Origin: Clostridia bacterium
Lineage (GTDB): Bacteria > Bacillota > Clostridia > Christensenellales > CAG-138
Assembly (NCBI GenBank): GCA_030530185.1
Contig: JAUMVL010000021.1
Coordinates: forward strand, 1-14,515
Direction: 5' to 3'
Length of the DNA: 14,515 nt
Each line of letters opens with the position of its first letter. Position 1 is the first letter of the stretch. Positions 1 to 6,789 of this stretch are shown here, in pieces. The translations under genes and the position numbers were made by a program. The notes beneath the pieces were generated by a model that did not search any database, was not told where the DNA came from, and saw only the letters and a program-made list of their open reading frames with translations.

Positions 1-300
1 GTGATCGTCGTAGACGGACGGCAGGAGGATCGCAGCATGGGGTTGAACCTCGATAACTTTGCGGCGCTGTTTGAACAGGAGGGCTGCACCGAGGCGTATA
101 ACCTCGACGGCGGCGTTTCGGCGGCGATGGTGTTTATGGGAGAACAGCTCAACACGCATCTGAACACCGAGGACAAGAGCAAGCAGCGCAATCTGCCCGA
201 CGGCCTTTTGTGGGGCTATTCGGAACAGGTTCCGTCGCTTTCCGATCCGATCTACAACGATGGGATCCGTCGAAGCGGCGGCAAGCTGAACATTCGCTGA
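1..300 (+). CDS. Phosphodiester glycosidase (NAGPA) family protein, 3' end only
   Basis: This is the C-terminal ~99 residues of a gene whose start lies left of the window; the GTG at base 1 is probably an internal valine. The segment carries the family's ending: a DGRQ-type strand near residues 5-8, then S-x-G-L-N-L-D-N-F with A-A-L-F, then GC-x-E-A-Y-NLDGG (NLDGG at about 34-38), and finally R-x-L-P-D-G-L-L-W-G. Known members (PF09992, N-acetylglucosamine-1-phosphodiester alpha-N-acetylglucosaminidase-like) are usually exported and act on sugar phosphodiesters or exopolysaccharides; their true bacterial substrates are mostly unknown. Members usually read NLDGGgSS, whereas this one reads NLDGGVSA, a small deviation at the conserved loop. 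The family call is fairly secure; substrate and location cannot be judged from this fragment. A terminator follows directly. Confidence 0.85.
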   Translation: MIVVDGRQEDRSMGLNLDNFAALFEQEGCTEAYNLDGGVSAAMVFMGEQLNTHLNTEDKSKQRNLPDGLLWGYSEQVPSLSDPIYNDGIRRSGGKLNIR

Positions 301-314
301 TGGAACAAACGATC

Positions 315-348
315 GGGAAGGAGCGAGTATACTCCTTCCCCATTTTTT
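315..348 (+). terminator. Rho-independent terminator of the NAGPA-family gene
   Basis: A perfect 9-bp stem, GGGAAGGAG at 315-323 with CTCCTTCCC at 332-340, closes an 8-nt loop and is followed by CA and six T (343-348). It starts 14 nt after the upstream stop codon. The loop and right arm contain TATACT (328-333), a perfect match to the -10 box used elsewhere in this window, so the site may also help start the MATE transcript; no -35 partner is visible at the right distance. Confidence 0.9.
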
Positions 349-354
349 AGGAAG

Positions 355-1755
355 ATGGAAAAGCCTGTTTTTTGGAAAAAATACATTGGCGACCGTGCAT
401 TTTATCGGCGGCTGCTTTCCGTGATGCTGCCGGTGCTCGTGCAGAACGTCATTACGAACTTTGTCAGCCTGCTCGACAACATCATGGTCGGGCGGATCGG
501 CACGGAATCCATGTCCGGCGTCGCAATCGTGAACCAGCTGCTGTTCGTATTCAATCTGTGCATCTTCGGCGGGCTGTCGGGCGCGGGCATCTTTACGGCG
601 CAGTTCTTCGGTCGGGGCGACAGTGACGGCGTGCGTCATACAGTGCGGCTGAAATGCTACATTGCGCTGATTGCGACGGCGCTGTTCGGCACGGTATTTT
701 TGCTGTTCGGCGAGCCGTTGATTGCGCTGTTTCTGCATGAGGGCGAGGTCGGGCTCGACTTGATGGCGACGCTGCACTACGGGCAGGAATACCTATGGGT
801 TATGCTGCTGCAAATGCTGCCGTTTGCGATCATGCAGGTGTACGCTAGTACGCTGCGCGAATGCGGGGAAACGCTGCTTCCGATGAAGGCCGGCATCGCG
901 GCGATCTTCATCAATCTCGGGCTCAACTATATTCTGATCTTCGGCAAGCTCGGACTTCCGGCGCTCGGCGTCGTCGGTGCGGCAATCGCTACCGTGATTG
1001 CGCGCTTGATCGAGTGCGCGATCGTCGTGCTATGGGCGCATCGGCATACCAAGCAGCATCCGTATATCACGGGTTTGTATCGCAGCCTGCGGGTTCCGGT
1101 TCCGCTTTTGAAGAAGGTGGCGATCAAGGGCATGCCGCTGCTGATCAACGAAGTGCTGTGGTCGTCCGGCATGACGACGCTGAACCAGTGCTATTCGCTC
1201 CGCGGCCTCGAGGTCGTTTCCGCAATCAATATTTCTTCCACGGTGTCCAATCTGTTTTTCTGCGCCTTCTTCGCAACCGGTTCGACGATCGCGATCCTGA
1301 TCGGGCAGCTGCTCGGCGCGGGCGAACTGGACCGCGCAGTGGATGAGGACCGCAAGCTGCTTGCGTTTGCGGTCGCGCTCTCGGCGGTCGTCGGCGCGAT
1401 CATGGCGCTCTGTGCGCCGCTGATTCCGGCGCTTTACAACACACAGGAACAGGTGCGGCAGCTTGCAACGCAGTTCCTGCTGGTCGTTGCTGCGCTGATG
1501 CCGTTTCATGCGTTCACAAACGGCAGCTATTTCACGCTGCGCTCCGGCGGCAAAACGCTGATCACGTTCCTGTTCGACAGCGCGTTCATCTGGGTGGTCA
1601 ACGTGCCCGTCGCAATGGCGCTGACGCACTTGAGTACCCTTCCGATCCTTGCAATCTACGCCGCCGTGCAATGCCTGGAGCTGGTCAAGGTTGTCCTCGG
1701 AACGATTCTGTTGAAACGCCGGGCGTGGGTAAACAATCTCGTGGAGACGATTTGA
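355..1755 (+). CDS. MATE family multidrug/sodium-coupled efflux transporter
   Basis: A 466-residue polytopic membrane protein with about twelve hydrophobic segments, the normal size for the MATE family. These are cation (Na+ or H+) antiporters that export cationic drugs, dyes or metabolites across the cytoplasmic membrane. The N-terminal part carries the typical clostridial MATE pattern: F-Y-R-R-L-L-S-V-M-L-P-V near residues 16-27, then L-D-N-I-M-V-G (40-46) and M-S-G-V-A-I-V-N-Q-L. A second repeat-type segment with N-G-S-Y-F-T-L-R-S-G-G-K lies near residue 385. The start is an ATG preceded by AGGAAG that almost touches it, an unusually short spacing; no better in-frame start exists nearby. 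It lies just after the upstream gene's terminator and has no obvious full promoter, so it may use the TATACT in the terminator loop or readthrough. The substrate cannot be predicted. Confidence 0.93.
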   Translation: MEKPVFWKKYIGDRAFYRRLLSVMLPVLVQNVITNFVSLLDNIMVGRIGTESMSGVAIVNQLLFVFNLCIFGGLSGAGIFTAQFFGRGDSDGVRHTVRLKCYIALIATALFGTVFLLFGEPLIALFLHEGEVGLDLMATLHYGQEYLWVMLLQMLPFAIMQVYASTLRECGETLLPMKAGIAAIFINLGLNYILIFGKLGLPALGVVGAAIATVIARLIECAIVVLWAHRHTKQHPYITGLYRSLRVPVPLLKKVAIKGMPLLINEVLWSSGMTTLNQCYSLRGLEVVSAINISSTVSNLFFCAFFATGSTIAILIGQLLGAGELDRAVDEDRKLLAFAVALSAVVGAIMALCAPLIPALYNTQEQVRQLATQFLLVVAALMPFHAFTNGSYFTLRSGGKTLITFLFDSAFIWVVNVPVAMALTHLSTLPILAIYAAVQCLELVKVVLGTILLKRRAWVNNLVETI

Positions 1756-1812
1756 TCCGCGGCGAAGGATACGGCAAAACCCCTCTTGGATGTATAGGAC
1801 TTGTAATTCTCA

Positions 1813-1909
1813 TGTAATCCTTTTGTGGGGTGGCTTGCTTTTTTCGAAAAACATGGTAGAATTCCTACTCCGAAAAGAGGGTGTGCCTTTTTTCCCGGAA
1901 AGGATTACA
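1813..1909 (+). repeat. 11-bp inverted repeat that can mask a ribosome site
   Basis: TGTAATCCTTT at 1813-1823 is the exact reverse complement of AAAGGATTACA at 1899-1909, which contains the AGGA ribosome site of the next gene. The left arm is upstream of the predicted promoter, so only transcripts reading through from the MATE side would hold both arms. A related TTGTAATTCT lies at 1801-1810. It may be a translational block on readthrough RNA, a pair of regulator half-sites, or chance. Confidence 0.45.
1835..1862 (+). promoter_or_regulatory. Predicted promoter of the FUSC/HAD-like gene
   Basis: A -35-like TTGCTT (1835-1840) and an extended -10, TGgTAGAAT (TG at 1854-1855, TAGAAT 1857-1862), are separated by 16 bp. 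The spacer holds a perfect 12-bp palindrome, TTTTTCGAAAAA (1840-1851), and a second imperfect dyad, GTAGAATTCCTAC (1856-1868), covers the -10; either could be a repressor site. Transcription would start near 1869, about 40 nt before the ATG. Confidence 0.6.
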
Positions 1910-1910
1910 A

Positions 1911-3263
1911 ATGGTATTACGCAGTTTTACGAATCATATTCATTTACAGCCCATCGGACAGCGGATCGTCAAGACCTGTGTAGCGGTGACGCTGTGTCTG
2001 CTGTTTTATATGCTGCGGGGTTACCGAGGGGAGGATATGCCCGCAGAGGCGGCCATCACCGCCATCATCTGCATGCACACGAACATTCAGGGTACCAAGG
2101 AGAACGCCCTGTCGCGATTCTTCGGGACGCTGATCGGTGCGTTTTGGGGATTCCTGTTCCTGGTGATCGTGCCGATGTTTCCCGCACTTTCCACGAGGCT
2201 TTGGGCGCTGTTTGTGCTGATGGGCCTCGGCACGCTGCTCGCGCTGCACAGTGCGGTGCTGATCAAGAAGCCGGATGTGGCGGGACTGGCCGCCATCGTG
2301 TTTATCTGTGTCGTTGTGAATTACCCCGACATCGAGAGCCCGATGGATCAGGCGTTCCATCGCATCTTAGACGTATTGGTCGGAACGACGATTGCCATCG
2401 CTGTCAACGCGGTCCGTTTGCCGAGAAAGAAACTGAAAAACCGTGTGTTCTTCATCCGCTTAAAGGATCTCAGGCCGAATCAGTTCATGGAGATTCCCAC
2501 CACGGTTCTGTATCGTCTGCAATATTTGTTGCAGGACGGAGCGAAAATTTCCCTGATGTCCGAACATGCGCCCGCGTTTTATGCGACACAGCTCGGAAGC
2601 CTGCCGTTCTCCGTACCGATGATCGTGATGGACGGCGCCGCGATCTATGATATCAACGAAAACGCGTACCGGTGGATTCAGTCGATTGACTCGAACTCCT
2701 CCCGTTGGCTGATGAAACGGTTGGAAAGCATGGATCTCAGTTTCTTTATCTATACGATCCATCGGGACAGGAACTGCATTTTTCATCACGGTACGCTGAC
2801 CGAAGCGGAAAACATCGTGTATCAACATGTGAAAAAATCGCCTTATCGATACTACCTCGACGACGATCATTTCACAATGGCGGATGTTGTGTACCTGAAG
2901 CTCGTAGGGAAGCGGAAGGATCTGGAGAAGATCAGGAATCAGCTGCAGCCCACGTTCGAAAAGATGAAGCTTCGTGCGGTGATCCGGGAGCAGGCCGGAC
3001 TGGAAAACGGCAGCAGTCTGTACTTTTACTCCGCTTATGCGACGATGGAGCAGGCACAGAAGCAGCTGATGCACCTGCTTCGGCAAACGGAACCCGACCT
3101 TGAACCGCATGAGATCTTTTCGGAAAGCGGCTTCCGCTCCGAATACGATGCGATTCGGCTGATGCGTCGGCTGATCCGGGCATACGAGCCGTTTTGGCCG
3201 CTTTACCGGAAAAACAAAAGAAGCGACAAGGCCGACGCCTCCGCATCAATCACCTCAGAATAA
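1911..3263 (+). CDS. FUSC/aromatic-acid-exporter-like membrane domain fused to a degenerate HAD-like domain
   Basis: The start is ATG 1911, with AGGA at 1901-1904 and a 6-nt spacer; a GTG at 1881 in the same frame has no ribosome site. The product is 450 residues. Residues ~15-170 are hydrophobic and resemble the N-terminal half of FUSC/ArAE exporters, with a T-N-I-Q-G-T-K-E-N-A-x-x-R-x-x-G-T-x-I-G-A signature near 57-77. Residues ~178-435 follow the layout of a Cof-type HAD phosphatase: a first strand (V-F-F-I-R-L-K), an A-K-I-S-L-M-S second motif, P-M-I-V-M-D-G-A-A-I-Y-D near 236-247, a cap region, and a C-terminal helix. By my alignment the catalytic residues are gone: the DxD nucleophile pair is R183/K185, the motif III lysine is missing near 379, and GDxxxD of motif IV is replaced around 404-413. 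A sensory or substrate-binding role on the cytoplasmic side is therefore more likely than phosphatase activity. The gene is monocistronic, ending at a two-way terminator. The substrate is unknown. Confidence 0.75.
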   Translation: MVLRSFTNHIHLQPIGQRIVKTCVAVTLCLLFYMLRGYRGEDMPAEAAITAIICMHTNIQGTKENALSRFFGTLIGAFWGFLFLVIVPMFPALSTRLWALFVLMGLGTLLALHSAVLIKKPDVAGLAAIVFICVVVNYPDIESPMDQAFHRILDVLVGTTIAIAVNAVRLPRKKLKNRVFFIRLKDLRPNQFMEIPTTVLYRLQYLLQDGAKISLMSEHAPAFYATQLGSLPFSVPMIVMDGAAIYDINENAYRWIQSIDSNSSRWLMKRLESMDLSFFIYTIHRDRNCIFHHGTLTEAENIVYQHVKKSPYRYYLDDDHFTMADVVYLKLVGKRKDLEKIRNQLQPTFEKMKLRAVIREQAGLENGSSLYFYSAYATMEQAQKQLMHLLRQTEPDLEPHEIFSESGFRSEYDAIRLMRRLIRAYEPFWPLYRKNKRSDKADASASITSE

Positions 3264-3281
3264 CAAAAAACCGTAAAAAAT

Positions 3282-3313
3282 AGACCTCCCGTGTCGAAAA
3301 ACACGAGAGGTCT
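3282..3313. terminator. Bidirectional terminator between convergent genes
   Basis: AGACCTC (3282-3288) pairs with GAGGTCT (3307-3313), and CGTGT (3290-3294) with ACACG (3301-3305). This gives a 12-bp stem with one mismatch and a CGAAAA loop. On the minus strand it is followed by TATTTTTTAC and a second T run, a strong terminator for the DUF1858 gene; on the plus strand the tail (TTTG, then CTTGCTTA) is weaker but serves the gene ending at 3263. Confidence 0.88.
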
Positions 3314-3325
3314 TTGTCTGCTTGC

Positions 3326-3523
3326 TTATTTATTCTCGAGGTACGTATTCAGCGCATCCACGAGCTCGTCCGCGTCGATACCGTGCACGGCACAGGCCTG
3401 CTCCAAATTCTCGCTGTGCGCCATGATGCAGCCGAGACAGTGCATGCCGCTCGCCATCAGGATGCCCGCAAGGTCGGGATCGACCGCAAGAATGCTCTGG
3501 ATCGTCATATCTTTCGTAATCAT
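3326..3523 (-). CDS. DUF1858 domain protein (hybrid-cluster-associated redox disulfide type)
   Basis: A 65-residue protein spanning a whole DUF1858 domain (also modelled as the hybrid cluster protein-associated redox disulfide domain). Visible hallmarks are M-I-T-K-D-M-T-I at the N-terminus, D-P-D-L-A-G-I-L-M-A-S-G-M-H at about 15-28, and the CxxC motif C29-L-G-C32, followed by L-E-Q-A-C-A-V-H-G-I-D. A further cysteine is at 44. The CxxC pair is thought to do redox chemistry or bind metal; the physiological partner is unknown. I chose ATG 3523 rather than the longer frame because AAAGGAG (3533-3539) sits 9 nt upstream, the family begins at this methionine, and the extra 20 residues would be encoded by the leader and promoter. 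It is a stand-alone gene with its own promoter and terminator, convergent with the FUSC/HAD-like gene. Confidence 0.92.
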   Translation of the reverse strand: MITKDMTIQSILAVDPDLAGILMASGMHCLGCIMAHSENLEQACAVHGIDADELVDALNTYLENK

Positions 3524-3554
3524 GTTCGTTTTCTCCTTTGTTGTTCTCGTTGTC

Positions 3555-3583
3555 AGTATAGCGCGGGTCGAATCGTTTTGCAA
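3555..3583 (-). promoter_or_regulatory. Sigma-A-type promoter of the DUF1858 gene
   Basis: On the minus strand, TTGCAA (3578-3583) and TATACT (3555-3560) are spaced by exactly 17 bp. The start point should fall near 3548, giving a leader of about 25 nt that includes the AAAGGAG ribosome site. Confidence 0.8.
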
Positions 3584-3626
3584 CCCGTTTTTCGGAAGTT
3601 CACGCTTTTGTCAAAATCCAACCGGT

Positions 3627-5549
3627 TTACTCGGGTTTTGACTGGATCAGCAGACGGTAGCCAAACGGATCGGTGGGGATTCGGATCGACAGACCCGCGG
3701 TGAGCACGTCGCCGTTTTCGGCGGTATAGGCGCCGGCAAGCGGAACCGGCACGTCGCCGTCGGCGCCCTCGAACAACAGGGCGGGGAACAGCACCGCGTT
3801 CTGCCGGGTATTGCTGCGGTTGACGACGAGCACAACGACCTCGTTTTCGTCGTAGCGCACGACGGCAAACAGGTCCTTGCCGACAGCGCCCATCCGAAGA
3901 TGTCCGCGCTGCAGCGCGGTATGCGTTTTGCGCAGGTTGGTCAGACGCGACACACTTGCGATCAGCTCGGTGTCGGCATGGTCCCATGGATAGGTTTTGC
4001 GGTTGAACGGATCGCGTGAGCCCGTTTGACCGGCTTCGTCACCGTAATACAGGCACGGAACGCCCGGCAGCATGACGGCCAGCGCAACGGCCGAGACGTA
4101 GCAGACCTTGGCGCGGGCGATCGCATCCGCGTCGGGCCGGAACGACAGCTGCTGTTCGCGCGGGGTCGATTCGGAGTCCGGCGCGCCCGCAAACGCGGAG
4201 ATCGCGCGGCCGATATCGTGCGAGCCCAAAAGGTTTAAGCACGCCTCATAGAACGGCTTTGGATAGTTTTCCCGGATGCGCTGCAAAATCTCCGCCATCT
4301 CGTATGCGTCGTATTCGCCGCGGAAGAAACCGCGTACCGCACGCAAAAACGGATAATTCATCGCGGAGTCGAGTTCATCGCCGTTGCAGTAGCCGCGTCG
4401 GCCTTCGGGCCCGAGCTTGGTCGAGCAATCCTCCCAGACCTCGCCGAGCAGAACGCTGTCCGGCTGCTGATACTTGACCGCGCGCCGCACGCCGCGAATG
4501 AACTCATCGGGCAGCTCGTCGGCAACGTCCAGCCGCCAGCCGCTCGCGCCGCGCCGCAGCCAGGTGCGAAGCACGCCGTTTTCGCCCTGAATGAACTCCT
4601 GATAGCTCGGCGTCAGCTCCTCGACGTTCGGAAGCGTTTTGAAGTTCCACCAGCATTCGTAATCGTCCGGGTAGCGGCGGAAGCGGTACCAGCTGCGATA
4701 CGGCGAATCGGGATTGCTGCACGCGCCGTTTCCGTAGCGGGAAGCGCGGTCGAAGTAGATGCTGTCGTCACCGGTATGCGAAAAGACGCCGTCGAGGATC
4801 AGGTGGATGCCGTAACCCTTTGCGTCCGATGCGAGCCGCAGAAAATCGAGATTCGTTCCGAGCAGCGGATCGATGTTTAAGTAATCGGCCGTATTGTAGC
4901 GGTGGTTGCTGTGCGCCGCAAAGATCGGGTTGAGGTAGATACAGGTCACGCCGAGCGATGCAAGGTAGGGCAGCTTTTGCCGGATCCCTTCCAGATCGCC
5001 GCCGAAGTAGTCGTCCGGCTGGTACGTGTCCGCGCCGCCATGCGGAAGATACAGCGGGTCCTCGTTCCAATCTTCGTGTACCGTGATGCTGCGGCCCGTT
5101 TTGCGATACGCCTCGGCGCGTGCGCAAAAAGCCGCATGGTCGGAGCAATAGAAACGATCGGGGAAGATCTGATACGCCACGCCGTTGCGAAACCACGCGG
5201 GCGTTTCAAACGCGCCGTCGTACAGCGTTACACCGTACAGCTCGGGCGTATCGGAAAAATGTCCCTCGCCCGACGTTCCGCCGTAGAAAAACGTGCGCCC
5301 GTCGCGAAACCAGCAGAAACAGTAGCCCGCCCGCTGCGGAAGGTACGGTACCGTCAGCGTCACGGTGGCTCTGCCGCTGTCAAGCTGCATCGGCAAAACG
5401 CGCGTGCCGCCCGAATCGGACCAGTAAAGATGCGGCTGTTCGCATCCGTCGGGAACAAAATCGCACGACAGCGTTAAGGCGGTTCCGCACGGCAGCGCGC
5501 CCTGCGGACTGCGGTCGTGTATGTTTCTGGAATGATGATAGACTCTCAT
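3627..5549 (-). CDS. GH13 alpha-amylase/neopullulanase-type glycosidase, cytoplasmic
   Basis: A 640-residue glycoside hydrolase of family 13 that should cleave alpha-1,4 (possibly also alpha-1,6) glucosidic bonds in maltodextrins or cyclodextrins. An N-terminal beta-sandwich-like region (about 1-115) precedes the catalytic barrel, which opens with W-F-x-N-G-V-A-Y-Q-I-F-P-D-R-F (119-133). All conserved regions are seen: region I D253-G-V-F-S-H258, region II G-W-R-L-D341 (nucleophile), region III L-L-G-E370 (acid/base) and region IV G-S-H444-D445. Y-Y-G-D-E-A-G follows at 501-507, and a C-terminal beta domain ends the protein. There is no signal peptide, so it probably acts on imported oligosaccharides. 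The start ATG 5549 fits the family N-terminus (Y-H-H-S), but no ribosome site precedes it; the promoter's -10 box ends 7 nt upstream, so the mRNA looks leaderless. The frame stays open to 5720, but that extension contains the promoter. No transporter or other sugar gene is adjacent. Confidence 0.93.
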   Translation of the reverse strand: MRVYHHSRNIHDRSPQGALPCGTALTLSCDFVPDGCEQPHLYWSDSGGTRVLPMQLDSGRATVTLTVPYLPQRAGYCFCWFRDGRTFFYGGTSGEGHFSDTPELYGVTLYDGAFETPAWFRNGVAYQIFPDRFYCSDHAAFCARAEAYRKTGRSITVHEDWNEDPLYLPHGGADTYQPDDYFGGDLEGIRQKLPYLASLGVTCIYLNPIFAAHSNHRYNTADYLNIDPLLGTNLDFLRLASDAKGYGIHLILDGVFSHTGDDSIYFDRASRYGNGACSNPDSPYRSWYRFRRYPDDYECWWNFKTLPNVEELTPSYQEFIQGENGVLRTWLRRGASGWRLDVADELPDEFIRGVRRAVKYQQPDSVLLGEVWEDCSTKLGPEGRRGYCNGDELDSAMNYPFLRAVRGFFRGEYDAYEMAEILQRIRENYPKPFYEACLNLLGSHDIGRAISAFAGAPDSESTPREQQLSFRPDADAIARAKVCYVSAVALAVMLPGVPCLYYGDEAGQTGSRDPFNRKTYPWDHADTELIASVSRLTNLRKTHTALQRGHLRMGAVGKDLFAVVRYDENEVVVLVVNRSNTRQNAVLFPALLFEGADGDVPVPLAGAYTAENGDVLTAGLSIRIPTDPFGYRLLIQSKPE

Positions 5550-5556
5550 AAGCGCT

Positions 5557-5585
5557 ATTATACACAAGAAAAGCACATTTGTCGA
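5557..5585 (-). promoter_or_regulatory. Promoter of the GH13 gene, predicted to give a leaderless mRNA
   Basis: On the minus strand, TCGACA (5580-5585, one mismatch to TTGACA) and a perfect TATAAT (5557-5562) are spaced by 17 bp. Seven bases (5556-5550) separate the -10 from the ATG at 5549, so transcription should begin at or within a base or two of the start codon. Confidence 0.82.
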
Positions 5586-5589
5586 GGAC

Positions 5590-5610
5590 CTTCCTGATTT
5601 TGTCGGGAAG
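5590..5610. promoter_or_regulatory. Imperfect palindrome between two divergent promoters
   Basis: CTTCCTGA (5590-5597) and TCGGGAAG (5603-5610) form an 8-bp dyad with one mismatch and a TTTTG centre. It sits between the two divergent -35 boxes, a natural position for a regulator acting on both genes. Short dyads also arise by chance. Confidence 0.35.
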
Positions 5611-5616
5611 AATCCT

Positions 5617-5645
5617 TTGACGCGCGTGGGATAGTGTGATATACT
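5617..5645 (+). promoter_or_regulatory. Promoter of the AI-2E/YtvI-family permease, predicted to give a leaderless mRNA
   Basis: TTGACG (5617-5622) and an extended -10, TGaTATACT (TATACT at 5640-5645), are spaced by exactly 17 bp. Seven bases (5646-5652) separate the -10 from the ATG at 5653, the same geometry as the divergent GH13 promoter, so the transcript should start at the start codon. Confidence 0.83.
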
Positions 5646-5652
5646 GCGATTG

Positions 5653-6774
5653 ATGGAACCCTCTGCGAAAAAACAATTCATTTGGAACATCCTGTATGCG
5701 GCGTGCATTGCGGCGATCATTTATCTGACGTTCCGGTACTGCATTCCGCTGCTTGCGCCGTTTTTGGTGGCGTTTGTCATTACGGCCCTGATTTCGCCTC
5801 TGGTCAATCTGCTGCATGACAAGCTGCACATCGCCAAGAAGTTCAGCGCAGTCCTCCTCGTCACGATCACCTATCTGATTCTGGCGGGGCTATTGGTGCT
5901 GATCGGAAACGGCGTCTATCGCTGGGCAATGAATGCCGACGGCTGGTTTCAGACCGTGTTCGTCCCGGGCCTGTTCCAAATCACGACGAACCTTTCCGCC
6001 TGGCTCGACGAGGTCCATTCCGAGCTCGTTCCGTTCCTTGCCACGGCGCGCGACAGTTTAATCACGACGATCGGCTCCAAGGTCTCGACGATTTCCGCCG
6101 ACCTGCTTTCCCGCGCGGCGACGGGGCTTCCGGGCTTTGCGGTGCGCGTGATCTTTGCGATCGTTGCGACGTATTTCATGGCGATCGACACCGACCGCAT
6201 CAAGCATTTTATTGCGACGCGCCAGACGGAGGACCTGTATAAGACGCTCTCGGCGGCGTACCTCAGCCTGAAATCCACGCTCGGAAAATACATTCGTGCC
6301 TATTCGCTGATCTTTTTGATCACGTTTGCCGAGCTGACCGTGGGCTTCCTTTGCGCCGGCATCGGAAATTTCGTGCTGATCGCGCTCATGGTCGCGGTCT
6401 TCGACATTCTGCCGATCCTCGGCAGCTCGATGGTTTTGCTGCCGTGGTCGATCATCCTGCTTTTGACCGGCGACTATACACGCGGCGCGATCATGTTTGC
6501 GATCTACGCGGTCGTGGTGGTTGTGCGTCAGTTTATCGAGCCGAAGATCGTCGGCGAACACGTCGGCCTGCATCCGCTGATTACGCTGATTGCGATGTAC
6601 GTCGGCGGAAAGCTGTTCGGCGGCGTGGGCCTTTTGGGATTCCCGATCTGCTGCGCGGTGCTGGTGCAGCTGCAAAACGCGGGCTTTTTGAACCTTTTGC
6701 CGCAGCGCCGGGAACCGACCGTTGTTCCCGCTTCGGAGCAGAGCGCAAAAAAGAAAAAAATCTTGCAAAAATAA
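5653..6774 (+). CDS. AI-2E family transporter, YtvI-like membrane protein
   Basis: A 373-residue polytopic membrane protein of the AI-2E/PerM family, closest in pattern to the sporulation integral membrane protein YtvI. Paired N-terminal membrane segments (about 10-45 and 62-90) are followed by an extracytoplasmic region (about 90-165), then a C-terminal membrane core. The core contains F-D-I-L-P-I-L-G-S-S (about 255-264), R-Q-F-I-E-P-K-I-V-G (292-301) and G-L-H-P-L-I-T-L, the family's most conserved stretch. The tail is basic (A-K-K-K-K). Family members include signal exporters and Na+/H+ antiporters; YtvI's own role is not settled. ATG 5653 is preferred over a TTG three bases upstream, which lies before the likely transcription start. 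There is no ribosome site, consistent with a leaderless mRNA. It is divergent from the GH13 gene and has no clear terminator before the regulator operon. Confidence 0.87.
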   Translation: MEPSAKKQFIWNILYAACIAAIIYLTFRYCIPLLAPFLVAFVITALISPLVNLLHDKLHIAKKFSAVLLVTITYLILAGLLVLIGNGVYRWAMNADGWFQTVFVPGLFQITTNLSAWLDEVHSELVPFLATARDSLITTIGSKVSTISADLLSRAATGLPGFAVRVIFAIVATYFMAIDTDRIKHFIATRQTEDLYKTLSAAYLSLKSTLGKYIRAYSLIFLITFAELTVGFLCAGIGNFVLIALMVAVFDILPILGSSMVLLPWSIILLLTGDYTRGAIMFAIYAVVVVVRQFIEPKIVGEHVGLHPLITLIAMYVGGKLFGGVGLLGFPICCAVLVQLQNAGFLNLLPQRREPTVVPASEQSAKKKKILQK

Positions 6775-6789
6775 ATCGAAAAATCAGAG

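Noticed and set aside
1779..1844. Possible terminator of the MATE gene (ACCCC with GGGGT, then six T)
   Set aside because: The stem is only 5 bp with a loop of over 40 nt, and the T run is better explained as part of the promoter-spacer palindrome.
1881..1910. GTG start adding ten residues to the FUSC/HAD-like protein
   Set aside because: It has no ribosome site, while ATG 1911 has AGGA at ideal spacing.
3610..3642. GTCAAAA/TTTTGAC inverted repeat at the GH13 stop codon
   Set aside because: It is A/T-rich with a 19-nt loop and is followed on the minus strand by A rather than T, so it is not a convincing terminator.
5550..5720. N-terminal extension of the GH13 protein to an ATG at 5720
   Set aside because: It would overlap the divergent promoters and the start of the AI-2E/YtvI-like gene, and the family begins near Y-H-H-S.
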